Below are positions 33,358 through 41,788 of a stretch of DNA of 51,581 bases, piece by piece. Origin of the DNA: JAGXFP01 sp039714535. GTDB lineage: Bacteria; Desulfobacterota; Desulfobulbia; Desulfobulbales; JAGXFP01. A program made the translations under genes and the position numbers. How positions within the stretch are numbered: position 1 is the stretch's first letter; each line of letters begins with the position of its first letter. The stretch covers positions 1 through 51,581 of the forward strand of contig JBDLJC010000023.1 of the NCBI GenBank assembly GCA_039714535.1, read 5' to 3'. A model generated the notes under the pieces. It saw nothing but the letters and a program-made list of their open reading frames with translations. It was not told the origin of the DNA and searched no databases.

Positions 33358-34008
33358 TCACATGTTGGGGGCCACTTTGATCTCGACCCTGCGGTTTATC
33401 TGCCTGCCCGCCTCAGTATCGTTGGTGGCGGCCGGCATAGTTTCTCCGTAACCTACTACTTCCATTTTGCCATATGATATACCCCGTTGGGCAAGAAGGT
33501 TTCTGACGTTGCCGGCTCTGCGTTCAGAAAGGTCCTGATTATACGCATCGCCGCCGGTGCTGTCGGTGTGACCTTCAATCCTGATCAGGGTTTGCGGATA
33601 TTGGATGATTATACCGGCAATCCTGTCCAGTTCCTTGTAGAGTCCCGGTTTGACCACGGTTGAGTCTGTGGCAAAGGTTAGGTCGCCTTTAAGAATAATG
33701 GCGATGAGATTGCCTTCGCGCCGGACTGCAGCAGCCTCTGAGGCGGCCAGGGCTTCTCTCATGTCGCGCTCCTGGTTGTCCATCATTTTGCCGACCCCAG
33801 CGCCGGTGGCCCCCCCAAGGGCTGCTCCGATTGCCGCGCCCCAGAGGGTCGCTTCGGTGTCATGGCCGATGGCCTGGCCTAATATCGCCCCTACTGCCGC
33901 GCCGCCGGTCGCGCCATAAACACCGCCTTTCTGGGTTTTGGTTTGCATAGGGGCGCAGGCCGCTAACAAAAAGGCACAGATAAGGGTGAAACAGGTGAAT
34001 TTCTTCAT
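33358..34008 (-). CDS. OmpA-domain lipoprotein with glycine-zipper segment
   Basis: From the ATG at 34006-34008, with GGAG upstream, 216 residues. The signal peptide ends in the lipobox LLAAC (Cys about 18). Residues about 28-75 are a glycine-zipper region (GGVYGATGGAAVGAILGQAIG). The C-terminal OmpA domain (about 105-216) has FATDSTVVKP, IRIEGHTDSTGG and NRRVEIKV. It resembles the YiaD/Pal-like lipoproteins, which link outer membrane to peptidoglycan. Of the two OmpA-domain proteins in this window, this one is closest in length to Pal, but the glycine zipper makes it YiaD-like. It shares a divergent control region with the rubredoxin gene. Confidence 0.88.
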   Translation of the reverse strand: MKKFTCFTLICAFLLAACAPMQTKTQKGGVYGATGGAAVGAILGQAIGHDTEATLWGAAIGAALGGATGAGVGKMMDNQERDMREALAASEAAAVRREGNLIAIILKGDLTFATDSTVVKPGLYKELDRIAGIIIQYPQTLIRIEGHTDSTGGDAYNQDLSERRAGNVRNLLAQRGISYGKMEVVGYGETMPAATNDTEAGRQINRRVEIKVAPNM

Positions 34009-34112
34009 GTTAGTCAACTCCGAGGAAATTTGATTTTTGGAAATCAAGTTATAAAAATAATTTATATGGTTGAGGACCAGATTAACTTATTAAAAACCAT
34101 ATACATTTTAGC

Positions 34113-34142
34113 TTGAGTATTATTGATTATACTCTTTATATT
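34113..34142 (+). promoter_or_regulatory. Candidate promoter of the rubredoxin gene
   Basis: TTGAGT (34113-34118) and TATATT (34137-34142) are 18 bases apart. A 6-base inverted repeat, GAGTAT...ATACTC, lies between them and could be an operator. The rubredoxin start is 59 bases downstream. Confidence 0.45.
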
Positions 34143-34200
34143 TAAATCATGAGTTTTTTATTGCTATCTAGGCAAATAACAGTCAAATGGAGGTCTCTTC

Positions 34201-34359
34201 ATGAAGTATACCTGTGGCGCTTGTGGTTATGTTTACGATCCTGATCTTGGCGATCCTGATAATGGCATCGCACCGGGCACTGCCTTTGAAGATCTTCCCG
34301 AGGACTGGGTCTGCCCGATCTGTGGTGTCGGTAAGGATCAATTTTATTCAGAAAGTTAA
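34201..34359 (+). CDS. Rubredoxin
   Basis: A 52-residue protein from the ATG at 34201, with GGAGG seven bases upstream. The two iron-binding Cys pairs are in CGACGY (residues 5-10) and CPICG (residues 38-42), with the standard YDPDLGDPDNGIAPGTAFEDLP between them. Rubredoxin carries single electrons in the cytoplasm, commonly to rubrerythrin, superoxide reductase or a flavoprotein oxidase. The neighbouring Old Yellow Enzyme homologue is on the opposite strand, so it is not a proven partner. The length is normal for the family. It is shorter than most gene-finding cut-offs and easily missed. Confidence 0.95.
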   Translation: MKYTCGACGYVYDPDLGDPDNGIAPGTAFEDLPEDWVCPICGVGKDQFYSES

Positions 34360-34430
34360 AGGGGCTCTGAATAGGGTTGGTAGAGATCCGCAATACCCCA
34401 TGTTTTCACCGGTTTATGCACATATCCTGT

Positions 34431-35501
34431 TCAGGCCAGCGGTGCGTCGGTGTAGGCCACGTCGGCTTCTTTCGATTGGTGGAGAGGTAGTTTCTTGCCG
34501 ACTCTTACATCTTCCACCCAGTTTGGATTTAGCAGGAATGACTTGGCGCTGAGGGCAATATCGGCATCGCGCAGGGCCTCCCCGGCGCTCTGCCGGTCAT
34601 GGATCTGGCCGCAGATCATTAGGGGCAGATCGGTGGCCAGTCTGGTCAGTTGGCTCATATTAAGGTCTGTGCCAAAGACCTTTTCCTGGAAATCATAGGT
34701 TGAAACGGAAATCATGTCGATTTCCTCATTCGAAAGCAGTCTGATCATCTCCTGCCATTCTTCGCTGCTGTTGAAGAGGGAGACTTCCATATCGGCGATG
34801 CCCCAATTTGATACCCGAAACGTCAATAACCGATCATCAGGCATTACCTGGTGGACGGCCCTGATCACCTTCCGGGCAAAACGGCACCTATTTTCGATGG
34901 AACCACCGTACTCATCTGCCCTTTGGTTGGAATAACTTGAGAGAAATTGATTAATCAGGTAACCGTGAGCGCCGTGGATCTCGACCCCGTCGAAACCGGC
35001 GGCCATTGCCCCGCGAGCCGTCTCGACAAAACCGTTGATTACATGTTCGATATCAAAATGGCTCATCTGCTCCGGCACAGGATATGGGGTTTCCGTCAAC
35101 GGGTTGTCTTGGCGGGGAGCGACCGGACTGGGGGCGATGGAACGGTTGGCCGGATTGATCTCGGGCCAGGCCATTCGTCCGCAATGAAACATCTGCATGA
35201 TTGAAACAGCACCGTGGGCGCGAATCTTTTCTACCACCGGCCGCCAGGCGTCAATCTGTTGCTGATTAAGTATCCTTGATTGATTTGGATACCCCTGGCT
35301 GCTTTCATAATCGGTGACAATGGCCTCCGTATAAACCAGACCAGCACCATTTTTGGCCCGGCGGATCAAAAAGTCCAAGACATCGGGACGGGGTATGCTG
35401 CCGCCTGGTGAAGACATTCGAGTCATGGGGGCGACGCCCAGACGATTACGGAGGATGAAATTCTTGATCTGTAGTGGTGAGAAAATGATATCTGTGGTCA
35501 T
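34431..35501 (-). CDS. NADH:flavin oxidoreductase, Old Yellow Enzyme family
   Basis: A 356-residue FMN-dependent TIM-barrel enzyme. Near the start, LGVAPMTRMSSPGGSIP places it in the OYE/NemA-XenA type. The active-site pair HGAHGYLINQFLSSYSNQRADEYGGSIENRCRF is the family hallmark, with the substrate-binding His and Tyr. It probably reduces activated double bonds or nitro compounds with NAD(P)H. Its ATG overlaps a stop of the peroxiredoxin-like remnant reading frame upstream (ATGA), which suggests the two were once an operon. The Shine-Dalgarno is CAGGAG. Confidence 0.9.
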   Translation of the reverse strand: MTTDIIFSPLQIKNFILRNRLGVAPMTRMSSPGGSIPRPDVLDFLIRRAKNGAGLVYTEAIVTDYESSQGYPNQSRILNQQQIDAWRPVVEKIRAHGAVSIMQMFHCGRMAWPEINPANRSIAPSPVAPRQDNPLTETPYPVPEQMSHFDIEHVINGFVETARGAMAAGFDGVEIHGAHGYLINQFLSSYSNQRADEYGGSIENRCRFARKVIRAVHQVMPDDRLLTFRVSNWGIADMEVSLFNSSEEWQEMIRLLSNEEIDMISVSTYDFQEKVFGTDLNMSQLTRLATDLPLMICGQIHDRQSAGEALRDADIALSAKSFLLNPNWVEDVRVGKKLPLHQSKEADVAYTDAPLA

Positions 35502-35528
35502 AACAACTCCTGGTAAAATAGATCTAGC

Positions 35529-35758
35529 TTAGGACTGGTCCGGCAGTTGTGGAGAAATGGCCACCAGTTGACCACCCAGTGCTTTGATCTTGGGAAGCGT
35601 GTGCTGCAATGACCGCAGCTCAAGATTGCAAAAAGGTCACCAGCCAGGCCGGAATCATCCAGTTTTTTGAAGGCGGCTGCCATGACCTTGCCCGTTTCAG
35701 CCGGGATATCCGGCGTCATACTTGCGAGCAGATCTTTTATATCACCCTGGAGTGTAAT
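35529..35758 (-). pseudogene. Remnant of an AhpC/TSA peroxiredoxin-like gene with internal deletion
   Basis: On the minus strand the first frame reads TLQGDIKDLLASMTPDIP, then SGLAGD near 35640, matching the N-terminal helix of the peroxiredoxin-like family (LQxxLxxL... SGLA). At about 35628-35640 the similarity jumps to a second frame reading CNLELRSLQHTLPKIKALGG and then QLVAISPQLPDQS before a TAA (35529). In intact proteins about 50 residues lie between these parts, including the fold with PPDFTL and GGWCP. So the centre is deleted and the frame is shifted; the C-terminal half is also missing. The first codon is ATT with GGAGG upstream. It precedes the OYE gene and may once have been cotranscribed. 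Confidence 0.75.
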
Positions 35759-36384
35759 GATCTTGCCTCCTTTGGCTTAGGAATGGCTATGGCTATTGAC
35801 GATGAGAACAAGGCAGATTTCATGTTTGCCTTGCTATTACATGGAAACCAGCAATCGGATAACAGGGGGCAGAGCTATGTCATGTATGGGGAAGACCCCG
35901 AGGCCGGCAGAAAGTTAAAGCGTCGTCTTGGCGGACTAATCTCCGTCTCTATGCTCAACGGCCAATATCTGCCCCCTGCTAAAATTGTTCAAGGCGGTGC
36001 CAGGATTTCGAGGATGACCCGGCGCTCCTGATCCCGGCCTTTTTTGCCGATCATAATAGGCGGTACATTGCCACCTGTCTTGCCTTTAAAATTCGGCAGA
36101 TCAATCTTCCTTTTATCCTATATATATTCAGTCTCGGACATCAAAACGTCAAAGTCAATAGAAAAAAGTCATGAATTGATTTTGTGTAATTACAGGGGAC
36201 TTGAAAAATAACCACTGGCAGATATGCTATGATCTCTTGGTTAGTTAACTGGATTTAACTTCATTGTCTCCGTTCATTTTGCCAATAGATTTATGGTTAA
36301 ACAGCATTTAAGGTTTAAAACCTGGCTTAATCGGTTATAAGAACTTATTATTTTATTGGTTATTATCATTGTTAGGAGATGAGC
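35759..36384. other. 626-base gap; weak protein-like open frames, no supported gene
   Basis: On the plus strand an ATG at 35783 opens an 82-codon frame (to 36031) reading MAMAIDDENKADFMFALLL early on, and a second frame from about 36001 to 36174 reads DFEDDPALLIPAFFADHNRR. Together they might be a shifted, decayed gene, but I cannot name a family. From 36180 to 36370 the sequence is AT-rich and should carry the promoter of the next small gene. Confidence 0.3.
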
Positions 36385-36576
36385 ATGGAATTTGAGTCAT
36401 TTGAACAGGCCTTGCATTTTTGCATGACTTTGGAGGATGGTAGTCCTGAACAGAAAGATGCTATGATCTATTGCCTTCATCATGCCCCGGTAGATCTCAG
36501 GGCCATGCTGGAAAAGCGTCTGGGGTTAACAAATGATAATGAGGCCCATGATTGCGGCTGCGGCTGCAAAGATTGA
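36385..36576 (+). CDS. 63-residue protein with a C-terminal CGCGC motif
   Basis: The ATG at 36385 has AGGAG seven bases upstream; an ATG two codons earlier is too close to that site. The protein is acidic and helical (FESFEQALHFCMTLEDGSPEQKDAMIYCL) and ends in DCGCGCKD. The closing cluster of three Cys, with others at about 13 and 28, suggests metal binding. I do not recognise a family. It converges with the korB gene with 64 bases between. Confidence 0.6.
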   Translation: MEFESFEQALHFCMTLEDGSPEQKDAMIYCLHHAPVDLRAMLEKRLGLTNDNEAHDCGCGCKD

Positions 36577-36640
36577 GGCGATGGCCGTTACAATATTATC
36601 CGATTATGGTGACCTAAGACAGGAGCTTTATCCCGGAAGG

Positions 36641-37498
36641 CTAATAAAAATCTGATATTTCTTCCAGGGTTTCTGCCAGGGAAAATTTCTGGTTAACCAG
36701 AGGCTTGTCTTGGATAATCGGGATGTTTTTTTCTAACGAGGCCTTCTCGTTTCTGTAAAATATTCCGGTCGGGATTTTTTCTCCCCACTCAAGAGATCTT
36801 CTGAAAGCTTCGACACGATCAGTTGGGTCATAATTTTTCTCAAGCTGGTAGACCCGGTCTTTATACCAATGGAAGGTATTCACCTTATTAAATGATACGC
36901 AGTTCTGGAGTATATCGATCAGGGTGAACCCCTCATGATTTATGGCCTCCTTCATAATCTCTTTAAGAAATGGCAGACCGGCAGCGCCGGCAAATGCCCG
37001 GGCCACGAAACTGCAATCCAGGGAGATTGCCAGAGCCAGGGGGTTAAGTTGTGCTGAAAGTGACCCGAATGGCTGGGTCATGGTGATGGTGCCCGGCGCT
37101 GTGGTGGGAGAGGCTTGCCCTTTGGTGAGCCCGTAGACCTGGTTGTTGTGGACAAAGAGCTTTACGTTTACATTGCGCCTAATCGCGTGGATCAGGTGGT
37201 TGCCCCCTTCGCCGTAACAATCACCGTCACCGGCCACCGCGATTACCAGCATGTTATTGTTGGCCAGTCTCAGGCCCGTGGCCACGGGCAGGGTCCGCCC
37301 ATGTAAGCCGTTAAAGGTGTTACATTTCAGATAATGCGGCAGCTTGGCGCCCTGACCAATACCAGAGACGATGGTGAATTGATGTGGTTCTACATCCAAA
37401 TCAACTAAGACCGTTTTCAGGACATTCAAAATAGCGTAATTGCCGCAACCGGGACACCAGGCGGGTTGCTGCCCCTTATAATCAGTAAAGGTGGTCAT
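36641..37498 (-). CDS. korB: 2-oxoacid:ferredoxin oxidoreductase, beta subunit
   Basis: A 285-residue thiamine-diphosphate subunit. QPAWCPGCGNYAIL is the N-terminal cluster and ThDP-site motif. GDGDCYGEGGNHLIHAIRRN holds the metal- and diphosphate-binding GDG...N, followed by LFVHNNQVYGLTKGQASPTT typical of 2-oxoglutarate or 2-oxoacid enzymes. With the alpha-gamma subunit it oxidises a 2-oxoacid to acyl-CoA and reduces ferredoxin. The ATG overlaps the end of korA by 17 bases. 2-Oxoglutarate is my preferred substrate, because the beta subunit is short and the alpha carries an N-terminal gamma fusion, but pyruvate or branched 2-oxoacids are possible. Confidence 0.88.
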   Translation of the reverse strand: MTTFTDYKGQQPAWCPGCGNYAILNVLKTVLVDLDVEPHQFTIVSGIGQGAKLPHYLKCNTFNGLHGRTLPVATGLRLANNNMLVIAVAGDGDCYGEGGNHLIHAIRRNVNVKLFVHNNQVYGLTKGQASPTTAPGTITMTQPFGSLSAQLNPLALAISLDCSFVARAFAGAAGLPFLKEIMKEAINHEGFTLIDILQNCVSFNKVNTFHWYKDRVYQLEKNYDPTDRVEAFRRSLEWGEKIPTGIFYRNEKASLEKNIPIIQDKPLVNQKFSLAETLEEISDFY

Positions 37499-39206
37499 GG
37501 ATCTCTCCTGTCAGGGTATCGAGGGTGAATGGCCGGCCATCATATTTGTTGATTTTGATCTGACAGTTGAGGCCGGTTTCAGCCCTTAAAAGTCGGGCGA
37601 ACTGGCTGGAGGCGTTGTTCTCGATACAGATGATGCGGGTGGCTTCGGCCAGAAGCTTAACAAAGTCAAATTTATCAGGCAGAGGAAAGGGGAACACCTC
37701 GCTGAAATGGAGCATGGCGATGGAGTGACCTTTAGATAGATTTTCCATTGCCTCTTTAACTACGCCAAAGCAGGAGCCGTAACAAACCAAGAGGTTCTTG
37801 GGCTGTTTCTCTCCGTAAAATGCTGGTGATGCTATTTCTTCCCTTATCAAGGGCAGCTTTTGCAAAAACCTCTTTCTCACCATATTTTTCCTGGTCGCAG
37901 CATCTTCAATAATATGGCCATCTTCATCGTGCTCATCGCTATCCACAACCACCAGATGGTTGGATTCACCAGGGATTGCCAATGGTGATATCCCGCTCTT
38001 GCTATAGGCGTATCGTTGATAAGTTTCTGTCTTTTTGAGTTGCTCGCCGCGCAGGCGAAAATCTTCGGAGAATAGTTTTTCGGTAGCAAAGTCGGAAAAT
38101 GTCCACTCTGAATCTGCCAGATACTGATCTGACTGGATCAGAACCGGGATCTGAAACTTTTCGGCTAAATGGAAAGCTTTGTTGGTCAGGTAGAAGGCCT
38201 GCTCAGGGGTGCCGGGCGTAAAGACCAACCTGGGGAATTCACCATGGCCGCCATAAAGGAGGAAAGACAGGTCGCTTTGTTCGGTGCGGGTCGGCAGACC
38301 GGTGGCGGGGCCGGGTCGTTGGACCTCGGCTATTACCACCGGTGTTTCAGTAATCCCGGCCAGGGATAAGCCCTCGGTCATTAGGGCGAATCCACCGCCG
38401 GAGGTGGCGGTCATCGCCCGCACCCCAGCAAAAGAGGCGCCCAGGGCCATGTTAATCGCAGCAATCTCATCTTCGGCCTGTTCAACAACAAGTCGGTGTT
38501 TTTTGGCCTTTGCGGCCAGATAGTTCATAATGCCGGTCGCAGGAGTCATCGGATAGGCGGCAAAGAATTTACAGCCGCTAACCAGTGCCCCCAGACCAAT
38601 TGCCTGATTGCCGTTGATCAGCATCTGCTTTTTCTTGCCATGTCCCGGTTTCTTAAAGGAAAAACGACCAACAAATTTATTGGCTACGTAATCAAGACCG
38701 GTCTTGGCGGCGGCAATATTGGTGTTAATGATATCTTCGGTCTCTGTATGGATGAAATCTCCTATTATTTCATTAAATGGCTCAAGATCAAGTCCCATGA
38801 GGCCGAGCACTGCCCCCATTATCACGGAGTTTGCCATAACCTTATGGACTTGCATTTGGTCGATGATAGCCGTTACGGGAACATTCAGGAATTCATGAGC
38901 GGATATTTCTTGCCGACACGCTACGGCGTCATAAATAATGATTCCTTTTTCCGTCAGATCTTGACGATGTTGCTCTATTGTCTCCCAATCGAAGGCAACC
39001 AGGATATCAATCTGGTCACGTGATGACCTTACCGGTCGGTCAGCTATCCGCAGTTGGTAATAATTATGCCCGCCTCTGATTCGGGACATGTAATCCTGAT
39101 GGCTGAAAACGTGGAAGCCGCTTCGGGAGAAATATTTGGCCAGGCAACTGCCGATTACCACGAGTCCTTGTCCAGCCTGGCCGCCAATCCTGATTGTATA
39201 TTCCAA
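37482..39206 (-). CDS. korA: 2-oxoacid:ferredoxin oxidoreductase, fused gamma-alpha subunit
   Basis: The TTG at 39204-39206 with GGAGG six bases upstream gives about 574 residues, starting with EYTIRIGGQAGQG; the frame extends seven codons further without a ribosome-binding site. The N-terminal gamma domain (1-185) has IGGQAGQGLVVIGSCLAK and SRIRGGHNYYQLRIA. The alpha domain follows (about 195-574) with GCKFFAAYPMTPATGIMNYLA, EQAEDEIAAINMALGASFAG and TSGGGFALMTEGLSLAG. It works with KorB in ferredoxin-linked carbon metabolism. No delta ferredoxin subunit is adjacent, so a separate ferredoxin must serve. Confidence 0.88.
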   Translation of the reverse strand: MEYTIRIGGQAGQGLVVIGSCLAKYFSRSGFHVFSHQDYMSRIRGGHNYYQLRIADRPVRSSRDQIDILVAFDWETIEQHRQDLTEKGIIIYDAVACRQEISAHEFLNVPVTAIIDQMQVHKVMANSVIMGAVLGLMGLDLEPFNEIIGDFIHTETEDIINTNIAAAKTGLDYVANKFVGRFSFKKPGHGKKKQMLINGNQAIGLGALVSGCKFFAAYPMTPATGIMNYLAAKAKKHRLVVEQAEDEIAAINMALGASFAGVRAMTATSGGGFALMTEGLSLAGITETPVVIAEVQRPGPATGLPTRTEQSDLSFLLYGGHGEFPRLVFTPGTPEQAFYLTNKAFHLAEKFQIPVLIQSDQYLADSEWTFSDFATEKLFSEDFRLRGEQLKKTETYQRYAYSKSGISPLAIPGESNHLVVVDSDEHDEDGHIIEDAATRKNMVRKRFLQKLPLIREEIASPAFYGEKQPKNLLVCYGSCFGVVKEAMENLSKGHSIAMLHFSEVFPFPLPDKFDFVKLLAEATRIICIENNASSQFARLLRAETGLNCQIKINKYDGRPFTLDTLTGEIHDHLY

Positions 39207-39416
39207 CTGCCACCTCCACGTCCGCAAATAGCCCCATTCCCTGCGACTTAATTTAGCCGGGATCAGGGCTATACCTGTAAGATGAGGATATTTGCCCGCC
39301 CCGTTGCTGGTGAGCGTCTTCTAATGGTGAAGAGGGTTCCGAAAAAATAACCCGGCGGTTGATTAACCCTTAAAAAATGGGATAAAGTTGCCGGGATTAC
39401 ATTTTTGTAAAAGCAA

Positions 39417-39713
39417 TCATTTACGGACTCCTTTCCATTTAGCGTATAGATCGTGGACTCGGCCCCGCAAGTTTTTCAGGGTCTTTGAATCATCATCAGC
39501 AACCCAGCGCGGTTCACTTATGGAGAAGACGAATTTGGCAACCTCATCAAGAATGTTTTCGGTGGCGGTGCACCATTCGTCGGTACAACCTTCGCCAATT
39601 TCCGCCGCTTCATTGATGTTTTCTTCAAGCATAACTAACGATTCTTCTAGGTTAGCGATAAATTCGCGGTGCATTGCCTGAAATGATTCGACCATCTTTG
39701 TCTGCTTTTCCAT
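39417..39713 (-). CDS. Conserved-looking helical protein of unknown function
   Basis: A 98-residue, acidic, mostly helical protein. It has no signal peptide, membrane helix or metal motif apart from two Cys (CTDEWC, about 43-48). The end is basic (VHDLYAKWKGVRK). The start has a strong AAAAAGGAGG site, so it is probably real. It lies between korA and the rubredoxin-MBL gene, 27 bases downstream of the latter, and may be cotranscribed with it. I do not recognise the family. Confidence 0.6.
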   Translation of the reverse strand: MEKQTKMVESFQAMHREFIANLEESLVMLEENINEAAEIGEGCTDEWCTATENILDEVAKFVFSISEPRWVADDDSKTLKNLRGRVHDLYAKWKGVRK

Positions 39714-39740
39714 GTTCTGCCTCCTTTTTGATTATTAATA

Positions 39741-40448
39741 TCATTTATTTAACAACGCGTTAAAAGCAGGGAGCCATTCCGCCATCTCACTCACATAATT
39801 GTAGCCACAAACCTTGCTGATATTGAGCCCTGCAATAATATCATGCAGCTTCCGTCCGCCTATCGCCGTTTCATCGGCTGGTCCGAAGGGATTGAATTTC
39901 AGTCGATCTCTGTGAAAAAAAACATAATCACAGACAAATAACGTCTCTTTAAACAGGTAGAAGGTGAAGCCGGGAGTATGGCCGTCAATATGAAAGGCCT
40001 TTATGCCGGCAAGGTCATGGCGTCCTTCAAATAATTCGTCAAAGGTAAAACCTCGGCAAAGTTCGAAAGTGGCATCAGCCCGGTTAATTCTTACCTTGCA
40101 GCCGAAAAAGTCTCGATAGAGGTTTACTGCTCCCAGAAAGTGATGATGGGTAAAGGTGATTGTGGTTGGAGGTAGTATTTTCTGGGCGAAAGTGGACGGG
40201 CAATCTATCCAGATTATATCTTTGCCGGTGTCGATTTGATAGGCCGCATGTTCAAGACCCAGGGGGGGCACGGAATTGAGTCTGGCGACCCCGGCAGATA
40301 CGGGAGTGGCAATTACTTCAAAGCGGCGTGAACAGTCGGCGGCGGAAATAAATTTTTCTCTCGGGGCTCCACAGAACGGGCAGAAATCAGGAGCGTAGCC
40401 GACCATATTATAGCCGCAGGTCTGACAGACATATTGTTCGTTCATCAT
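39741..40448 (-). CDS. Rubredoxin-like domain fused to an MBL-fold domain with degenerate metal ligands
   Basis: A 235-residue protein. The first 35 residues form a rubredoxin-like knuckle (CQTCGYN...CPFCGAP). The rest is a metallo-beta-lactamase fold in which FTHHHFLGAVN replaces the usual THxHxDHxGG. The Asp and last His of the motif are Leu and Gly. IDGHTPGFTFYLF (third-motif His kept) and VCDYVFF (Asp kept) follow. Loss of two metal ligands suggests altered metal binding or a non-hydrolytic role. Rubredoxin fused to an MBL core resembles the flavodiiron proteins in parts, but no flavodoxin domain is present. The partner and reaction are unknown. Confidence 0.75.
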   Translation of the reverse strand: MMNEQYVCQTCGYNMVGYAPDFCPFCGAPREKFISAADCSRRFEVIATPVSAGVARLNSVPPLGLEHAAYQIDTGKDIIWIDCPSTFAQKILPPTTITFTHHHFLGAVNLYRDFFGCKVRINRADATFELCRGFTFDELFEGRHDLAGIKAFHIDGHTPGFTFYLFKETLFVCDYVFFHRDRLKFNPFGPADETAIGGRKLHDIIAGLNISKVCGYNYVSEMAEWLPAFNALLNK

Positions 40449-40557
40449 TATGGCCCTCAGAGTAAAGGTAAAATGTTGAACAAAGTAACTCTTATCTATA
40501 ATCTATGAATTAAAGGAACCGATTGTCAAAAGAAAATAATTTTCCAAGGGCTCAGTA

Positions 40558-41679
40558 ATGGTCAATAAAATTATTAAATACTTGGTTGTTTTTATGGGTG
40601 GTTTTTGGGCGGTCCTTTTTTCCATCTTAGACTGCACTGCTCAGTTACCCCTCGACAAAATTGAGCTGCCCTCCGGCTTCTCGATCAGTATCTACGCCGA
40701 TAATTTACCCGGTGCCCGCTCACTTGCCCTCAGTCCTGCCGGGGTCCTCTATGTTGGCACCCGCACCGAGGGTAAGGTTTTCGCGGTTTTGGATCAGGAC
40801 GGCGACAATCGGGCCGAGACGATGTTCATCTTGGCCCGGGAGTTGTACATGCCGAATGGGGTTGCTTTCAGGGACGGCGCGCTTTATGTGGCGGAAGTGA
40901 ACCGCATTCTGAAATTCGATAATATTGAAAGTAGATTGGCTAATCCCGGTAAGCCAGAGGTGGTGCATGATAAATTGCCCAAGGATCGGCATCATGGCTG
41001 GAAATTCATCCGCTTCAGCCCTGATGGTTTCCTGTATGTTCCGATTGGAGCGCCATGCAATATCTGCGAACCGGGCGATCCCTATGCCGCGATACTGAGG
41101 ATGAAGCCGGACGGATCGGAATTGGAGATTTATGCGCGCGGGGTTCGCAATAGTGTCGGTTTCGACTGGCACCCGGTAACCAAAGAACTCTGGTTTACCG
41201 ATAATGGTCGAGACATGCTGGGAGATGATTTGCCTCCGGATGAACTTAACCGGGCTCCCAAGGAGGCGATGCATTTCGGCTATCCATACTGGCATGGCGG
41301 CGATGTCCCCGATCCGGAATACGGTGGGAAAAGGCCGCAATCAACATTTATTCCGCCAGTTTTGAAACTGGGCGCCCATGTCGCTCCCCTGGGGATGAGA
41401 TTCTACACCGGCAAAATGTTTCCGGAACGTTACCACCAGCAAATCTTTATTGCCCAACACGGTTCCTGGAACAGAAGTGAACCGGTGGGTTACAGGATTA
41501 TGTCCGTACACCTTGAGGGCAATACGGTTTCCCAATATAAAGAATTTGCCAAAGGATGGCTGCAGGATGGTAAGGCCTGGGGGAGACCGGTTGATTTACT
41601 GGTCATGCCTGACGGCGCTCTGCTGGTTTCGGACGATAAGGCCGGGGTTGTTTATCGGATCTGGTACAACCTATTGTAG
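40558..41679 (+). CDS. PQQ-type soluble aldose/sorbosone dehydrogenase-like protein
   Basis: A 373-residue secreted six-bladed propeller. A signal peptide covers about residues 1-28. The first strand begins LPSGFSISIYADNLPGARSLALSPAGVLYVGTRTEGKV, then MPNGVAFRDGALYVAEVNRILKFD, GVRNSVGFDWHPVTKELWFTDNGRD and the HLEGN tail, matching the PQQ-dependent sugar dehydrogenase (GdhB/YliI-type) fold. The reading of a working PQQ enzyme is uncertain: family members include proteins without a demonstrated cofactor. It lies alone and is followed by a long palindrome. Confidence 0.82.
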   Translation: MVNKIIKYLVVFMGGFWAVLFSILDCTAQLPLDKIELPSGFSISIYADNLPGARSLALSPAGVLYVGTRTEGKVFAVLDQDGDNRAETMFILARELYMPNGVAFRDGALYVAEVNRILKFDNIESRLANPGKPEVVHDKLPKDRHHGWKFIRFSPDGFLYVPIGAPCNICEPGDPYAAILRMKPDGSELEIYARGVRNSVGFDWHPVTKELWFTDNGRDMLGDDLPPDELNRAPKEAMHFGYPYWHGGDVPDPEYGGKRPQSTFIPPVLKLGAHVAPLGMRFYTGKMFPERYHQQIFIAQHGSWNRSEPVGYRIMSVHLEGNTVSQYKEFAKGWLQDGKAWGRPVDLLVMPDGALLVSDDKAGVVYRIWYNLL

Positions 41680-41694
41680 AGCCAATAAATTGAT

Positions 41695-41722
41695 CCGAGC
41701 AGGAGCTTAAGCTCCTGCTCGG
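41695..41722. terminator. 28-base perfect palindrome after the sugar dehydrogenase gene
   Basis: CCGAGCAGGAGCTTAAGCTC followed by its completing CTGCTCGG is a perfect palindrome centred on TTAA, 16 bases after the stop. As RNA it would form an 11- to 12-pair hairpin. No strong T-run follows, so it may be a terminator for the gene, a 3' stabiliser, or a protein site. Confidence 0.55.
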
Positions 41723-41788
41723 CGGTTCTAATATTTCTGAACTGCTACCGAGCTTTAATGATATCGCAGATTCAGTTCTATGCAACTT

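Noticed and set aside
36641..39206. Pyruvate:ferredoxin oxidoreductase
   Set aside because: The usual single-chain form is about 1200 residues. This two-gene form with a gamma-alpha fusion and no delta subunit fits the 2-oxoglutarate/2-oxoacid group better, though the substrate remains open.
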